Under the pieces are notes generated by a model, which searched no databases, was not told where the DNA came from, and saw only the letters and a list, made by a program, of their open reading frames with translations. A stretch of DNA of 64,000 nt from Kaustia mangrovi (GTDB lineage Bacteria > Pseudomonadota > Alphaproteobacteria > Rhizobiales > Im1), in assembly GCF_015482775.1 (NCBI RefSeq), contig NZ_CP058214.1, positions 1,178,001 to 1,242,000 on the forward strand. Reading direction: 5' to 3'. A program made the translations under genes and the position numbers. Positions 18,362 through 29,293 of this stretch are shown here, piece after piece (positions within the stretch are counted from its first letter, which is position 1; every line of letters begins with the position of its first letter).

Positions 18362-19252
18362 TCACGCGCCCGCCGGCTCGCCCGTCCAGATCTGCGGGCG
18401 CAGCGCGATGGGTTTGCCGCGGGCGGCGCGCTCGGCGCGCGGCAGGATGTCGAGGCTCGGCCACAGCCCCGTCTCCAGGCAGCGCGCATAGCCGTCCGGC
18501 AGGCCCGCCTCGCGCAGCTTGGCGGCCGTCTTGCGGTAGTCGTAGGTCAGCGCCCGGTGCTCGAAGACGATCCGGTCGCCATCCGGGCGCACCAGCGAGT
18601 ACCAGACGCGCGGTGTGCCGTCATTGGCGGGCATGCCGAGCGACCCGGTATTGTGCCAGACCCGCCCGCCGATGAAGCGCGTGAAGGGCAGGCCCGTATG
18701 GCCGGCAAGCACCACATCGGTGCCCGCCTGCTCCAGCACCGCGCGGAACACGCCGGCGGGCGCTGAGCCGAAGACATACTCGCTGATATTGTCGACCCCG
18801 CCATGCACGACGCGCACGGAATTACCGCGCAGGGTGAGGACGAGATGGCGCGGCAGCCCGCGCATCCAGCCGCGCAGCTCGTCCGTCATCTGGTTCCTGA
18901 CATAGGCGAACCACTCGTCGGCCATGACCGCGCAGGCGCTGTCCTCCTCGAAACCGCAGCCGCAGTCCTCAGCGCCCGTGGCGAGCTGCTCCTCGATATT
19001 GCCCCTGATGGCGACGAGACCCAGCTCGCGGATCCGCTCCGCGCAGGCGCGCGGATCGGCGCAATAGGCCGCGACGTCGCCGGTATGGATGATCCGGGAG
19101 GGCGGCAGGCCCAGGCGGTCGGCCTCCGCGAGCAGCGCGTCCAGCGCCTCCAGATTGCCGTAGATCCCGCCGCAGACGATGAGCGGTCCGCCGATCTCGC
19201 CCAGATTCCGGATGTCCTCTCCGCCGGCCGTCTCTTCACCGGATGCGCTCAT
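18362..19252 (-). CDS. Calcineurin-like metallophosphatase-fold protein with altered metal-ligand motifs
   Basis: A 296-residue protein whose layout follows the COG0639 phosphoesterase fold: GNLEALDALL after strand 1, HTGDVAAY (56-63), RGN (83-85), VVHGG near 150 and LAGHTG near 190. The usual D-x-H of motif I is G29-I30-Y31, and the His of GNH is Ile86. A cysteine cluster DCGCGF follows at 96-101. GD, HGG and GHT are retained. The frame is intact and well conserved elsewhere, so this looks like a divergent subfamily rather than a decaying gene. It lies downstream of the nitrile hydratase genes on the same strand, about 135 bases away. Confidence 0.75.
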   Translation of the reverse strand: MSASGEETAGGEDIRNLGEIGGPLIVCGGIYGNLEALDALLAEADRLGLPPSRIIHTGDVAAYCADPRACAERIRELGLVAIRGNIEEQLATGAEDCGCGFEEDSACAVMADEWFAYVRNQMTDELRGWMRGLPRHLVLTLRGNSVRVVHGGVDNISEYVFGSAPAGVFRAVLEQAGTDVVLAGHTGLPFTRFIGGRVWHNTGSLGMPANDGTPRVWYSLVRPDGDRIVFEHRALTYDYRKTAAKLREAGLPDGYARCLETGLWPSLDILPRAERAARGKPIALRPQIWTGEPAGA

Positions 19253-19388
19253 GGGGCTCTCCTCGATACTCTCGTTACGCGAGGGGAGACACGCCGAACG
19301 GGCAGAGTTCGCGAATCACTTGGGGCCGTCTCCCCGGCGGCCTCGACATCATCTAGCCAGAGCCGCCGGCCGCACTCAAGCCGTTCGC

Positions 19389-19766
19389 TCAGGAGGCCTT
19401 GTCGCGGCCGAGCACGATCGGCTCGCCATGGGGCGTCGCGCGCGCGGCGCGGTCCCAGGCCGCCTTGCGCTCGGCGAGCTCCCCGCCGGTCGCAGCCCCC
19501 TTGGCCGCGACCATGCGCTCGAGCGCGGCGAGCCAGTGCAGATAATAGTCGCGCCCCGTGTCCTCCGGCCCCGCCCGGGCGATCTCCTCGGCCAGCGTCG
19601 CCGCCCATTCCGGCCAGGTGAACAGCCCCCGCGCATGAAGCTCGACGGCCATGGCGAAGGCCTGCGCCTGCCACGGCTCGGCGAAGACGGGCCCCTCCCC
19701 GTCGCGCGGGATGGCCGGCAGATGGTCGAGCGCGGCGCGCGCGGCGTCCGGATCAGGCGGACTCAA
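19389..19766 (-). CDS. Nitrile hydratase accessory protein (activator/metallochaperone)
   Basis: Short protein of 125 residues related to the C-terminal half of the nitrile hydratase beta subunit: AEPWQAQAFAMAVELHARGLFTW and GRDYYLHWLAALERMV (given in part) echo the beta-subunit helices. In cobalt-type systems such P14K/NhlE-like proteins help insert the metal into the alpha subunit. A TTG at 19764-19766, overlapping the last codons of nthB by 14 bases, is the best start (Leu-Ser-Pro-Pro-Asp). No ATG or GTG lies near enough. Third gene of the nthA-nthB operon. Confidence 0.82.
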   Translation of the reverse strand: MSPPDPDAARAALDHLPAIPRDGEGPVFAEPWQAQAFAMAVELHARGLFTWPEWAATLAEEIARAGPEDTGRDYYLHWLAALERMVAAKGAATGGELAERKAAWDRAARATPHGEPIVLGRDKAS

Positions 19767-20412
19767 GATAAGGCTCCCAGAGATCGAGATGCACATGGTC
19801 GCGGGGGTTCGCCTCCTCCCCCCACAATTCGCGGGCGGAAAAGCGCACCGTGTAGAGCCAGCGCGGATCCTCGCCGAGCCCATGGGCATTGGTGTCGGGA
19901 AAGACATGGGCGCCGTGAACCCGCACGATCTCGCCCGCATGATTGCGGGCATAGCGCGGCAGCCTCGTATGGTGCGTCGGGTTCATGGTGCGTGTGCGCA
20001 CCCTGTCGCCCACAGTAAAGCGCGCGGGCATGCCGGTCTCGCGCTCCGCCGGGCCGCCCGCGGCAAGCGCGGCGGACACCTCGCCCCCCTTCAGGACGCG
20101 CTTCACGGGCCTCGCGGGCGTCAGCGTCCGGCCGGACGCGATCTCCGCGCCGCTCACCAGGCCGCGCTCCTGGAGGAGCGCCTCCAGGCCCGCAAACCAG
20201 ATCTGGTAATAGCTGCTGGCGAGATAGTCCGCCGGCGGCAGCGCCTCGCGCGCCCGGCGCGACATGTCGATAGTCCATTCGCCGGTGAACCCCATGGCGA
20301 GCGTGAGCGCGAAGGCGGTGCGCTCCCAGTCGGCATGGAAGGCCGGCTCTCCGGCCTCGCGCAGCACCGGTCCGAAGTTCTGCATGCCGCCCATGTCCTG
20401 CGCGCCGTTCAT
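19753..20412 (-). CDS. nthB: Nitrile hydratase beta subunit
   Basis: A 219-residue structural subunit that with NthA hydrates nitriles to amides. It starts [16 protein letters not shown], the classic beta-subunit N-terminus that wraps the alpha subunit. [15 protein letters not shown] and, near the C-terminus, [14 protein letters not shown] with [14 protein letters not shown] form the conserved SH3-like barrel. Its ATG overlaps the nthA stop by four bases (ATGA). The longer open frame upstream is only read-through of nthA in another frame. Family assignment is very secure. Confidence 0.95.
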   Translation of the reverse strand: MNGAQDMGGMQNFGPVLREAGEPAFHADWERTAFALTLAMGFTGEWTIDMSRRAREALPPADYLASSYYQIWFAGLEALLQERGLVSGAEIASGRTLTPARPVKRVLKGGEVSAALAAGGPAERETGMPARFTVGDRVRTRTMNPTHHTRLPRYARNHAGEIVRVHGAHVFPDTNAHGLGEDPRWLYTVRFSARELWGEEANPRDHVHLDLWEPYLESA

Positions 20413-21080
20413 CGCTCCGCCTCCTCGCGAAGCGCGTCGGGATGGAGCGCAAGCCCGGTGCCGATCATGGAATCGCGCGTGACGAGCCGGGCCAGCGCCT
20501 CCTCGCTCCAGCCGTCGGTGCCGGACGGACGCATGGGCACAACCAGATAGCGCACCTCCGCCGTCGAATCCCAGACCCGCACCTCCACCTCCTCGCCGAT
20601 CTCCACGCCGAACTCGGCGAGGACGCCGCGCGGATCGATCACCACGCGCGAGCGGTAGGGGGCGGACTTGTACCAGACGGGCGGCAGGCCCAGCACCGGC
20701 CACGGATAACAGGAGCACAAGGTGCAAACGACCATGTTGTGGAGCTCCGCCGTGTTCTCCACCGCCACCATGTGCTCGCCCTGCCGGCCGGTGAAGCCGA
20801 GCGAGGCGATGGCCTCGGTGGCATTGTCGAGAAGCGCCTGCCGGAAGCCTTCGTCGCTCCAGGCCCTGGCGACGACGAGCGCGCCGTTTCTCGGGCCGAC
20901 CCTGGTCTCGTAGGTCTCCACCAGCTCGTCGAGAGCCGCCTGCTCGACATAGCCCTTCTCGATCAGGATCGATTCGAGCGCGCGGACCCTGAGGGCGGTG
21001 TCGTCGAGCGCGGAGCCCTCCCCGTGCTCGTGGCCGTGAGCATGGGTATGGGCGTGTGTGCGATGAGTGTCGGATGCCAT
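20409..21080 (-). CDS. nthA: Nitrile hydratase alpha subunit, cobalt type
   Basis: Catalytic subunit of 223 residues. The metal claw is C119-T-L-C122-S-C124 followed by Tyr125. Thr at the second position and Tyr after the last Cys mark cobalt enzymes, whereas iron enzymes have CSLCSCT. Cys122 and Cys124 are the residues oxidised to sulfinate and sulfenate in the family. An N-terminal tail with seven histidines in the first 19 residues ([14 protein letters not shown]) is not part of the catalytic fold and may bind metal. First gene of the operon. No amidase is adjacent. Confidence 0.95.
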   Translation of the reverse strand: MASDTHRTHAHTHAHGHEHGEGSALDDTALRVRALESILIEKGYVEQAALDELVETYETRVGPRNGALVVARAWSDEGFRQALLDNATEAIASLGFTGRQGEHMVAVENTAELHNMVVCTLCSCYPWPVLGLPPVWYKSAPYRSRVVIDPRGVLAEFGVEIGEEVEVRVWDSTAEVRYLVVPMRPSGTDGWSEEALARLVTRDSMIGTGLALHPDALREEAER

Positions 21081-21190
21081 CTCGCGAAATCCTGATCGTG
21101 GGCGGGCTTGTCAAGCGGTCCCGCCGGAGCCAGCCTAACCAGACAAGCGCAGGCGGGAAAGCCCCGGAGCGCCCGAAAGGGAGAAAGCCC

Positions 21191-21880
21191 ATGAGCACCC
21201 CCCGTTTCTCCGGCATCGCGGCATGCGTCTTCGATGCCTATGGCACCCTCTTCGATGTCCATTCCCCCGTCGGCAAGGTGGCCTCGAAACTCGGGGCGGA
21301 CGCCGACGCGATCTCCGCGCTGTGGCGGCAGAAGCAGCTCGAATACACCTGGCTCAGGAGCCTCATGGGCGCGCATGCCGATTTCTGGCAGGTCACCGGC
21401 GATGCGCTCGACTACGCGCTCGCCTCCCACGCCATCGCCGACAAGGGCCTGCGCGAGGAGCTCATGACGCTCTACCTCACGCTCGACGCCTATCCGGACG
21501 CCGCCTCGGCGCTCGCCGCGCTCAGGGAGGCCGGACTCAAGACGGCGATCCTGTCGAACGGCAGCCCGGAGATGCTCCATTCCGCGGTCGAGTCCGCCGG
21601 GCTCGCAGACCGGCTCGACGCCGTCATCTCGGTGGAGGATGTGGGCATCTACAAGCCCGCGCCCCGCGTCTACCAGCGCGCCGTCTCCCGGCTGAAGGCC
21701 GGCGAGCCGGGGGCGATCTGCTTCGTCTCGGCCAATCCGTGGGATGCCCAGGGCGGGGCCCATTTCGGCTATCAGGTGGCACGCGTGAACCGGTTCGGCC
21801 TGCGCGACGACAATATTCCGGGCCAGCCGCACGCCCTGATCAAGACGCTGGAGGACCTGCCCGACCTCGTCGCCGGCTGA
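21191..21880 (+). CDS. Haloacid dehalogenase, type II
   Basis: HAD-superfamily hydrolase of 229 residues that in the family converts (S)-2-haloacids to (R)-2-hydroxyacids. Nucleophile Asp15 lies in FDAYGTLFDV. LSNGSPEML supplies motif II, GIYKPAPRVY the motif III Lys, and FVSANPWDAQGG the dehalogenase-specific S-A-N and D segment of motif IV. ATG 21191 follows AAAGGGAGAAAG. It is divergent from the nitrile hydratase operon with only 110 bases between starts, so the two may share regulation. Confidence 0.93.
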   Translation: MSTPRFSGIAACVFDAYGTLFDVHSPVGKVASKLGADADAISALWRQKQLEYTWLRSLMGAHADFWQVTGDALDYALASHAIADKGLREELMTLYLTLDAYPDAASALAALREAGLKTAILSNGSPEMLHSAVESAGLADRLDAVISVEDVGIYKPAPRVYQRAVSRLKAGEPGAICFVSANPWDAQGGAHFGYQVARVNRFGLRDDNIPGQPHALIKTLEDLPDLVAG

Positions 21881-21921
21881 CCGGACCCGCACGGGATCGG
21901 TGGATTGGGCACTTGATTTTA

Positions 21922-21938
21922 ATGTTACTTTATAACAT
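21922..21938. promoter_or_regulatory. Probable Zur operator upstream of znuA
   Basis: ATGTTA-CTTTA-TAACAT is a perfect 6-base dyad with a 5-base centre, embedded in an A+T-rich promoter region 50 bases before the znuA start. It closely resembles the Zur-box core seen before znuA in proteobacteria (A/T-rich, GTTA and TAAC half-sites). Zinc repression of the three following genes is therefore predicted. Confidence 0.75.
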
Positions 21939-21987
21939 AACACATCCTTCATACTGATCGCCCGCGAACCGAAGGAGCATTTTCTCC

Positions 21988-23079
21988 ATGAGACGTCTGG
22001 CCACCGCCGCGCTCGCCACCGCCGCACTGACGCTGTCCGCGACCATCGCCCTGCCCGCCGCCGCGCAGGCCGCTCCGAAGGTCGTCGCCTCCATCAAGCC
22101 GATCCACAGCCTCGTCTCCGCCGTCATGGGCGAGGAAGGCGCGCCGGCGCTCATCGTGAAGGGCGCGGGCTCGCCCCATGCCTATTCGCTGAAACCGTCG
22201 GAAGCCCACGCCATCGCACAGGCCGACCTCGTCTTCTGGGTCGGAGACGGGCTCGAGACCTTCCTCGACAAGCCGCTCGAAAGTCTCCCCGAGAAGGCCC
22301 GCATCGTCACGCTGAGCGATGTGGAGGGGCTGACCCTCTACCCGGTGCGCGAGGGCGGTGCCTGGGAGCGCCACAATCACGACGAGGAGGCTCATGATCA
22401 CGACGGCCACGATCACGAGGCCGAGGCCGGCCACGACCATGACCATGAAGCCGATCACGATCATGAGCACGATCATGCCGAGGCCCACGATGAGCACGGA
22501 CATGACGAGCATGGACATGACGGCCATGGACATGACGAGCACGCCCATGGCGGCACCGATCCCCATATCTGGCTCGACCCGGTGAACGCCGCCTTGATGG
22601 CCGATGCCATCGCCGGCGCCCTGGCAAAGGCCGATCCCGACAACGCCGAGACCTATGCGGCGAATGCGGACGCTCTCAAGGCCTCGCTCGCCAGCCTTCG
22701 GGAGAAGGTCGCAGACGAGCTCAAGCCGGTGCGCGCCAGGCCCTATATCGTGTTCCACGACGGCTATCAGTATTTCGAGCGCCGCTTCGGCCTCGACGCG
22801 GTCGGCTCGGTGACCATCAGCCCCGAACAGCGCCCGGGTGCCCAGCGGCTGACGGAAATCCGCGCCAAGCTCGCCGAGACCGGGGCGGTATGCGTGTTCG
22901 CCGAGCCGCAATTCGAGCCATCCCTCGTGCGCACCGTGGTGGAAGGCACCGAGACCCGCACGGGCACCCTCGACCCGCTCGGCGCGGCGATCCCCGAGGG
23001 CCCGCAAGCCTACGGGGCGCTCCTTGAGGCCATGGCGCACGACCTCGTCGCCTGCCTCGAGCCCTCCGCGACCGAGTGA
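21988..23079 (+). CDS. znuA: Zinc ABC transporter periplasmic binding protein ZnuA
   Basis: High-affinity zinc receptor of 363 residues with a signal peptide (about 1-28, ending AAQA). VVASIKPIHSLVSAVMG is the cluster A-I start and contains the first metal-ligand His. A very long His/Asp/Glu-rich loop occupies about residues 129-188. The DPHIWLDPVNA ligand segment and the late AEPQFEPSLV region follow. ZnuB and ZnuC are not adjacent, so the permease must be encoded elsewhere. The gene follows a Zur-like operator and precedes two metal-related genes in the same orientation. Confidence 0.95.
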   Translation: MRRLATAALATAALTLSATIALPAAAQAAPKVVASIKPIHSLVSAVMGEEGAPALIVKGAGSPHAYSLKPSEAHAIAQADLVFWVGDGLETFLDKPLESLPEKARIVTLSDVEGLTLYPVREGGAWERHNHDEEAHDHDGHDHEAEAGHDHDHEADHDHEHDHAEAHDEHGHDEHGHDGHGHDEHAHGGTDPHIWLDPVNAALMADAIAGALAKADPDNAETYAANADALKASLASLREKVADELKPVRARPYIVFHDGYQYFERRFGLDAVGSVTISPEQRPGAQRLTEIRAKLAETGAVCVFAEPQFEPSLVRTVVEGTETRTGTLDPLGAAIPEGPQAYGALLEAMAHDLVACLEPSATE

Positions 23080-23148
23080 GGCAGGAAGACTGCCGACAAT
23101 TTGCCGCGTTTTCCTGTATGATTCGGCCTGCATGACCAATCGCGCCTG

Positions 23149-23877
23149 ATGCGCTCAATATGCGGGCCCGTCATGATTCGGGATGAGATATCGAGGCCGC
23201 GTGCCCGGTTGCGCGGCAAAGTTCTGGCCGGCGGCGTGCTTGCCGCCGGCGTCCTGATTGCCGCGGAGCCGGCCCATGCCCATCCGCATGTCTGGATCGA
23301 GACCCATTCCGACGTCGTGTTCGACGAGGAGGGCCGGATCGCCGCCGTCAATGTGGAGTGGCAGTTCGACGAGATGTATTCAGCCGTCGCGATAGAAGGC
23401 CTCGATACCGACGGCAACGGCCGCTACGACCCGGAGGAGCTGCAGCCGCTCGCCGCGGAGAACATCTCTGCGCTGAAGGAATACGACTATTTCACCTATC
23501 TGAAGGCGAATGGCGAACAGGTCGCCTATGGCGACGTCACCGAGTTCGGCCAGTTCTACAAGGACGGCTATCTGTCGCTCTATTTCACCGTGCCGCTGGC
23601 CAAGCCGGTCGATCCCCGCAAGGCTGACGTCGAGTACGCCATCTACGACCCGACCTTCTATATCGCCATCGAGCCTGCGCCGAAGGAACCGGTCAAGATG
23701 ATCGGGGCGGCCCCGGCGTCCTGCCGCTACGAGATCCGCAAGAGCGCGGCGGAAGCCGACAACTTCCAGTATTCGGAGGATTTCTGGACGCAGCAATCCA
23801 ATGCCAATGAGGGCATGGGCGCGATGTTCGCCCGGCCTGTCGATGTCGTCTGCAAATCGAAGTCCGCGGCGCGATGA
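23149..23877 (+). CDS. DUF1007 family periplasmic protein
   Basis: A 242-residue exported protein (signal-like segment about 20-44, ending AHAHPHVWI). The H-P-H-V-W-I motif right after cleavage defines DUF1007 and looks metal-binding. An EF-hand-like loop DTDGNGRYDPEEL lies near residue 84. Genes of this family pair with NicO/RcnA-type metal transporters, as here, where the stop overlaps the next start (ATGA). The molecular role is unproven; periplasmic metal delivery is inferred. The start is uncertain: ATG 23149 or 23173, neither with a strong Shine-Dalgarno sequence. Confidence 0.85.
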   Translation: MRSICGPVMIRDEISRPRARLRGKVLAGGVLAAGVLIAAEPAHAHPHVWIETHSDVVFDEEGRIAAVNVEWQFDEMYSAVAIEGLDTDGNGRYDPEELQPLAAENISALKEYDYFTYLKANGEQVAYGDVTEFGQFYKDGYLSLYFTVPLAKPVDPRKADVEYAIYDPTFYIAIEPAPKEPVKMIGAAPASCRYEIRKSAAEADNFQYSEDFWTQQSNANEGMGAMFARPVDVVCKSKSAAR

Positions 23878-24989
23878 AACCGTTTCTCGCCTTGTGCATG
23901 CTGATCCTCGCGGCGGTGCTCGCCGCACCTGCCTCCGCCATGGCCGCCACCTCTGCAGGCGGTGCGCCTGTCGTGCTCGCCCAGGCGCAAGGCAAGAGCC
24001 TTCTTGGCCCGCGTCAGACGGACACGCAGGCAGAAAAGGCCGCCCCCGCCCGCATCGGCTGGTGGACGCGCACGATGATCTGGGTGCGCATGCAGCAGCA
24101 GGCCTTCTACAAGGAGCTGACCGGCGCGCTGAAGGCACTGAAGGACAGCAATTCCGTCGCCGCCGGCTGGGGGCTCGCCGTGGTCAGCTTCCTCTATGGC
24201 GTGTTCCACGCCGCAGGGCCCGGCCACGGCAAGGCGGTGATCTCCGCCTGGCTCATCGCCAATGAGCGCCAGCTCAGGCGCGGCGTCGCCCTCGCCTTTC
24301 TGAGCTCCGCCTTCCAGGCCCTGACCGCCATCGTGCTCGTCAGCGCGCTGCTCCTGCTGGTCAAGACGGCCTTCAGCTCTGCGCGCGCCATGACCATGTG
24401 GCTGGAGCTTGCGAGCTACGCCCTGATCTCGCTCGTCGGCGCGGCCATGCTGTGGCGCGCGCTCGGCGGCCTCGTCGCCAGGCGCGAACCCGCCTCGCTC
24501 GGCGCCGCCGCCGTCGAGGCCGACGCACACCGCCATCATGACCACGACCACCACCATCATCACGGCGACCACGGCCACGATCATCACGAGCACGGTCCCG
24601 ATTGCGGCTGCGGACACGCCCATATGCCGGGACCGTCCGAGCTCGACGGGCAATGGTCCCTCGCCCGCGCGTTCTCCATCGCCTTCGCGGTCGGCATCCG
24701 GCCCTGCTCGGGCGCGATCATCGTGCTGCTCTTCGCCAACACGATCGGCCTTTATGCCGCGGGCATCGCCTCGACCTTCGCCATGGCGCTCGGCACGGCG
24801 ATCACCGTCTCCGCCATCGCGGTCGCTGCCGTCACCTCCAAGAATCTGGTGCTGCGTTTCGCCGGCGGCTCCGGCATCTGGCTCGACCGGATCTATACCG
24901 GCCTCGCCGTCCTCGCCGGCATCGCCATCCTCGCGCTTGGCGTCATCCTCTTCTTTGCGACCCTGAACGCGCCCCGCCCCATTATCTGA
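23874..24989 (+). CDS. NicO/RcnA-family divalent metal transporter
   Basis: Inner-membrane transporter of 371 residues with a signal-like first segment and about six further helices. FLYGVFHAAGPGHGKAVIS carries the family H-x4-G-x-G-H-G-K motif and AVGIRPCSGAIIVLLFA the second conserved helix. A cytoplasmic or periplasmic loop (about 217-247) is rich in His and ends CGCGHAH. The family moves Ni2+/Co2+, usually outward. Its place in a likely Zur-controlled operon after znuA and DUF1007 suggests a role in zinc homeostasis, while the Co-dependent nitrile hydratase 2.8 kb away makes cobalt another candidate. Confidence 0.87.
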   Translation: MKPFLALCMLILAAVLAAPASAMAATSAGGAPVVLAQAQGKSLLGPRQTDTQAEKAAPARIGWWTRTMIWVRMQQQAFYKELTGALKALKDSNSVAAGWGLAVVSFLYGVFHAAGPGHGKAVISAWLIANERQLRRGVALAFLSSAFQALTAIVLVSALLLLVKTAFSSARAMTMWLELASYALISLVGAAMLWRALGGLVARREPASLGAAAVEADAHRHHDHDHHHHHGDHGHDHHEHGPDCGCGHAHMPGPSELDGQWSLARAFSIAFAVGIRPCSGAIIVLLFANTIGLYAAGIASTFAMALGTAITVSAIAVAAVTSKNLVLRFAGGSGIWLDRIYTGLAVLAGIAILALGVILFFATLNAPRPII

Positions 24990-25020
24990 CAGGACCGGCG
25001 CAAGCCGATCGGCAACCGGG

Positions 25021-25959
25021 TCACATCGCCGTTGCGTGCGCCGGCAGGACCGGATCGCGCTCGCCACGCGCCGTGCCGGCCGCCTGGCGCACGACCTCGG
25101 CGATCTGCGCGAGCTGGTCGGCCAGGGGGCTCGTCCTGCGCCAGATCATGCCGATGGTCCGCGACGGCTGGGGCCTGTCGAAGCGGGCGACGGACACGGC
25201 CGCGGAGCGTGTCTCCACCGCCACGGCCATTTCGGGGATCAAGGTGACGCCGATGCCCGCCCCGACCATCTGCACCAGCGTAGACAGCGAGCTGCCGTCG
25301 AGAACCTCGCGCGGGCCCGCCGAATGCATGTTGCAGAACGACAGGGCCTGATCGCGGAAACAGTGCCCCTCCTCCAGGAGAAGCAGCCGCATCTCCCGCA
25401 GCGCGTCGCGGTCGGGGACCGGCTTTCCCTCGTCCTCGCCCGGCCGGACCAGTACGAAGCTCTCCGTGAACAGCGCAACCTCGGTCAATGACGGCTCGGA
25501 CACGGGCAGGGCGACGATTGCCGTGTCGATCCGGCCGGCCTCCAGCTCCTGGATCAGCCTCGGCGTGAGCGTCTCGCGGACATGGATGTCGAGGCCATCG
25601 TGCAGCCGGGTCAGATCGGCGAGGATCGCCGGCAGCAGATAGGGCGCGACGGTCGGGATCACGCCGATCCGCAGCCGCCCCACCAGCCTGTCCCGGGACA
25701 TGCGGGCCAGATCGCCCAGCTCGTCGATGGAGCGCAGGATGCCGCGCACCCGCGCGGCGAACTCCTCGCCGAAACCGGTCAGCCGGACCTGACGCGCGCC
25801 CCGTTCGAAGAGCACGGCGCCGAGCGTCTCTTCCAGATCCTTGATCTGCACCGACAAGGCGGGTTGGGAGATCGCACAGGCGCTCGCCGCACGCCCGAAA
25901 TGGCCGTGGAGCGCCAGCGCCTCGAAATAGCGGAGCTGTTTGAGGGTCAGGTTTGTCAT
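25021..25959 (-). CDS. oxyR: Hydrogen peroxide-inducible LysR regulator OxyR
   Basis: LysR-type activator of 312 residues: N-terminal helix-turn-helix (about 3-62) and a substrate-binding-like sensing domain. The redox pair is present: Cys200 in LEEGHCFRDQ and Cys209 in ALSFCN, matching E. coli Cys199/Cys208. It is divergent from katG with 249 bases between them, the usual arrangement in alphaproteobacteria, and so is predicted to activate katG on peroxide stress and to repress itself. Confidence 0.95.
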   Translation of the reverse strand: MTNLTLKQLRYFEALALHGHFGRAASACAISQPALSVQIKDLEETLGAVLFERGARQVRLTGFGEEFAARVRGILRSIDELGDLARMSRDRLVGRLRIGVIPTVAPYLLPAILADLTRLHDGLDIHVRETLTPRLIQELEAGRIDTAIVALPVSEPSLTEVALFTESFVLVRPGEDEGKPVPDRDALREMRLLLLEEGHCFRDQALSFCNMHSAGPREVLDGSSLSTLVQMVGAGIGVTLIPEMAVAVETRSAAVSVARFDRPQPSRTIGMIWRRTSPLADQLAQIAEVVRQAAGTARGERDPVLPAHATAM

Positions 25960-28398
<2,439 letters not shown>

Positions 28399-28435
28399 TC
28401 CTGGCGACGGGGCGGTCGACCCTGTCTCGAGCATG

Positions 28436-28467
28436 GGCGGCGTTTCGGACCGGTCCGAAGCGCCGCC
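28436..28467 (+). terminator. Intrinsic terminator after katG
   Basis: A 16-base stem (GGCGGCGT-TTCGGACC paired with its complement, one T-G wobble) begins 38 bases after the katG stop and is followed by TTCGTCTT. The self-complementary centre ACCGGT will form a short loop. Strength and position fit a rho-independent terminator. Confidence 0.75.
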
Positions 28468-28554
28468 TTCGTCTTGCAGGGCCGGTTTTCCTTGAACCGC
28501 GCGGGCCGCCGTGGCGCAATGGCGGTCTCGCGATCACCGACCGGGGCCGGACCC

Positions 28555-29184
28555 ATGCCACCTGCCGATCTGCTGTTCGCCTTCGCAGCCGCCACGGCCG
28601 TCTTCGCCCTGATGCCCGGGCCGGCTATCCTCTATACGGCAGCGCAAACCATGGCGCGCGGCCGCATGGGCGGCCTGATGGCGATGCTCGGCATTCATCT
28701 CGGCGGCTATGTCCATGTCGCCGCCGCCGCCTTCGGCCTGTCCGCCGTCTTCAGCCACGTGCCGGAGCTCTATTTCGCGCTCAAGCTCCTCGGCGCGCTC
28801 TATCTCGTCTGGCTCGGCATCGGGATCGCCCGCGGCAGGCTCGACATGGACGCCCTGCCACACATATCCGACAGGAGCGCCCACCGCGCCTTCGCCCAGA
28901 GCGTCTGCGTGGAAGTGCTCAACCCCAAGACGGCCGTGTTCTTCCTCGCCTTCCTGCCGCAATTCGTCGATCCGGCCGCCGCGCTCCCCGTCTGGGGCCA
29001 GTTGCTGCTTCTCGGCACGATCGTGAACCTGGCCTTCTCCGCGGCCGACCTCGCCACCATCCTGCTCACCTCCGCCGTGCTCGGCGCCTTGCGGCGCAGC
29101 GCGCGCATCCAGCGCATGCTGCGCGCGCTCGCCGGCTCCCTCCTCGTCGGCCTCGGCGCCCATCTGGCCCTTTCGCGGCAATAG
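28555..29184 (+). CDS. LysE family translocator (RhtB-like)
   Basis: Amino-acid exporter of 209 residues with six hydrophobic segments. FALMPGPAILYTAAQTMARG is the LysE/RhtB N-terminal signature; ALYLVWLGIGIARG and VEVLNPKTAVFFLAFLPQFV are the other conserved stretches. ATG 28555 is the family start; the open frame upstream has no support. It is alone on the plus strand after the katG terminator and about 110 bases before bdhA. The substrate is unknown, though homoserine lactone/threonine-type exporters are closest in pattern. Confidence 0.9.
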   Translation: MPPADLLFAFAAATAVFALMPGPAILYTAAQTMARGRMGGLMAMLGIHLGGYVHVAAAAFGLSAVFSHVPELYFALKLLGALYLVWLGIGIARGRLDMDALPHISDRSAHRAFAQSVCVEVLNPKTAVFFLAFLPQFVDPAAALPVWGQLLLLGTIVNLAFSAADLATILLTSAVLGALRRSARIQRMLRALAGSLLVGLGAHLALSRQ

Positions 29185-29293
29185 AACCGATCCCGGCCCG
29201 CCCCTTACCGTTTTGTCATTTGCGCGACGCCCTGCACGGCCCAATATGATGCAGTGCACAATCACATCATCGGACCGATGGAGGCCTCAAATC

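Noticed and set aside
22370-22560. Possible CRISPR or tandem-repeat array
   Set aside because: The repetition is coding His/Asp-rich sequence with irregular units and no spacers.
22358-22585. Short plus-strand frame rich in Met/Thr, and an Arg/His-rich minus-strand frame, over znuA
   Set aside because: They are alternate-frame readings of the His-rich repeat region of znuA.
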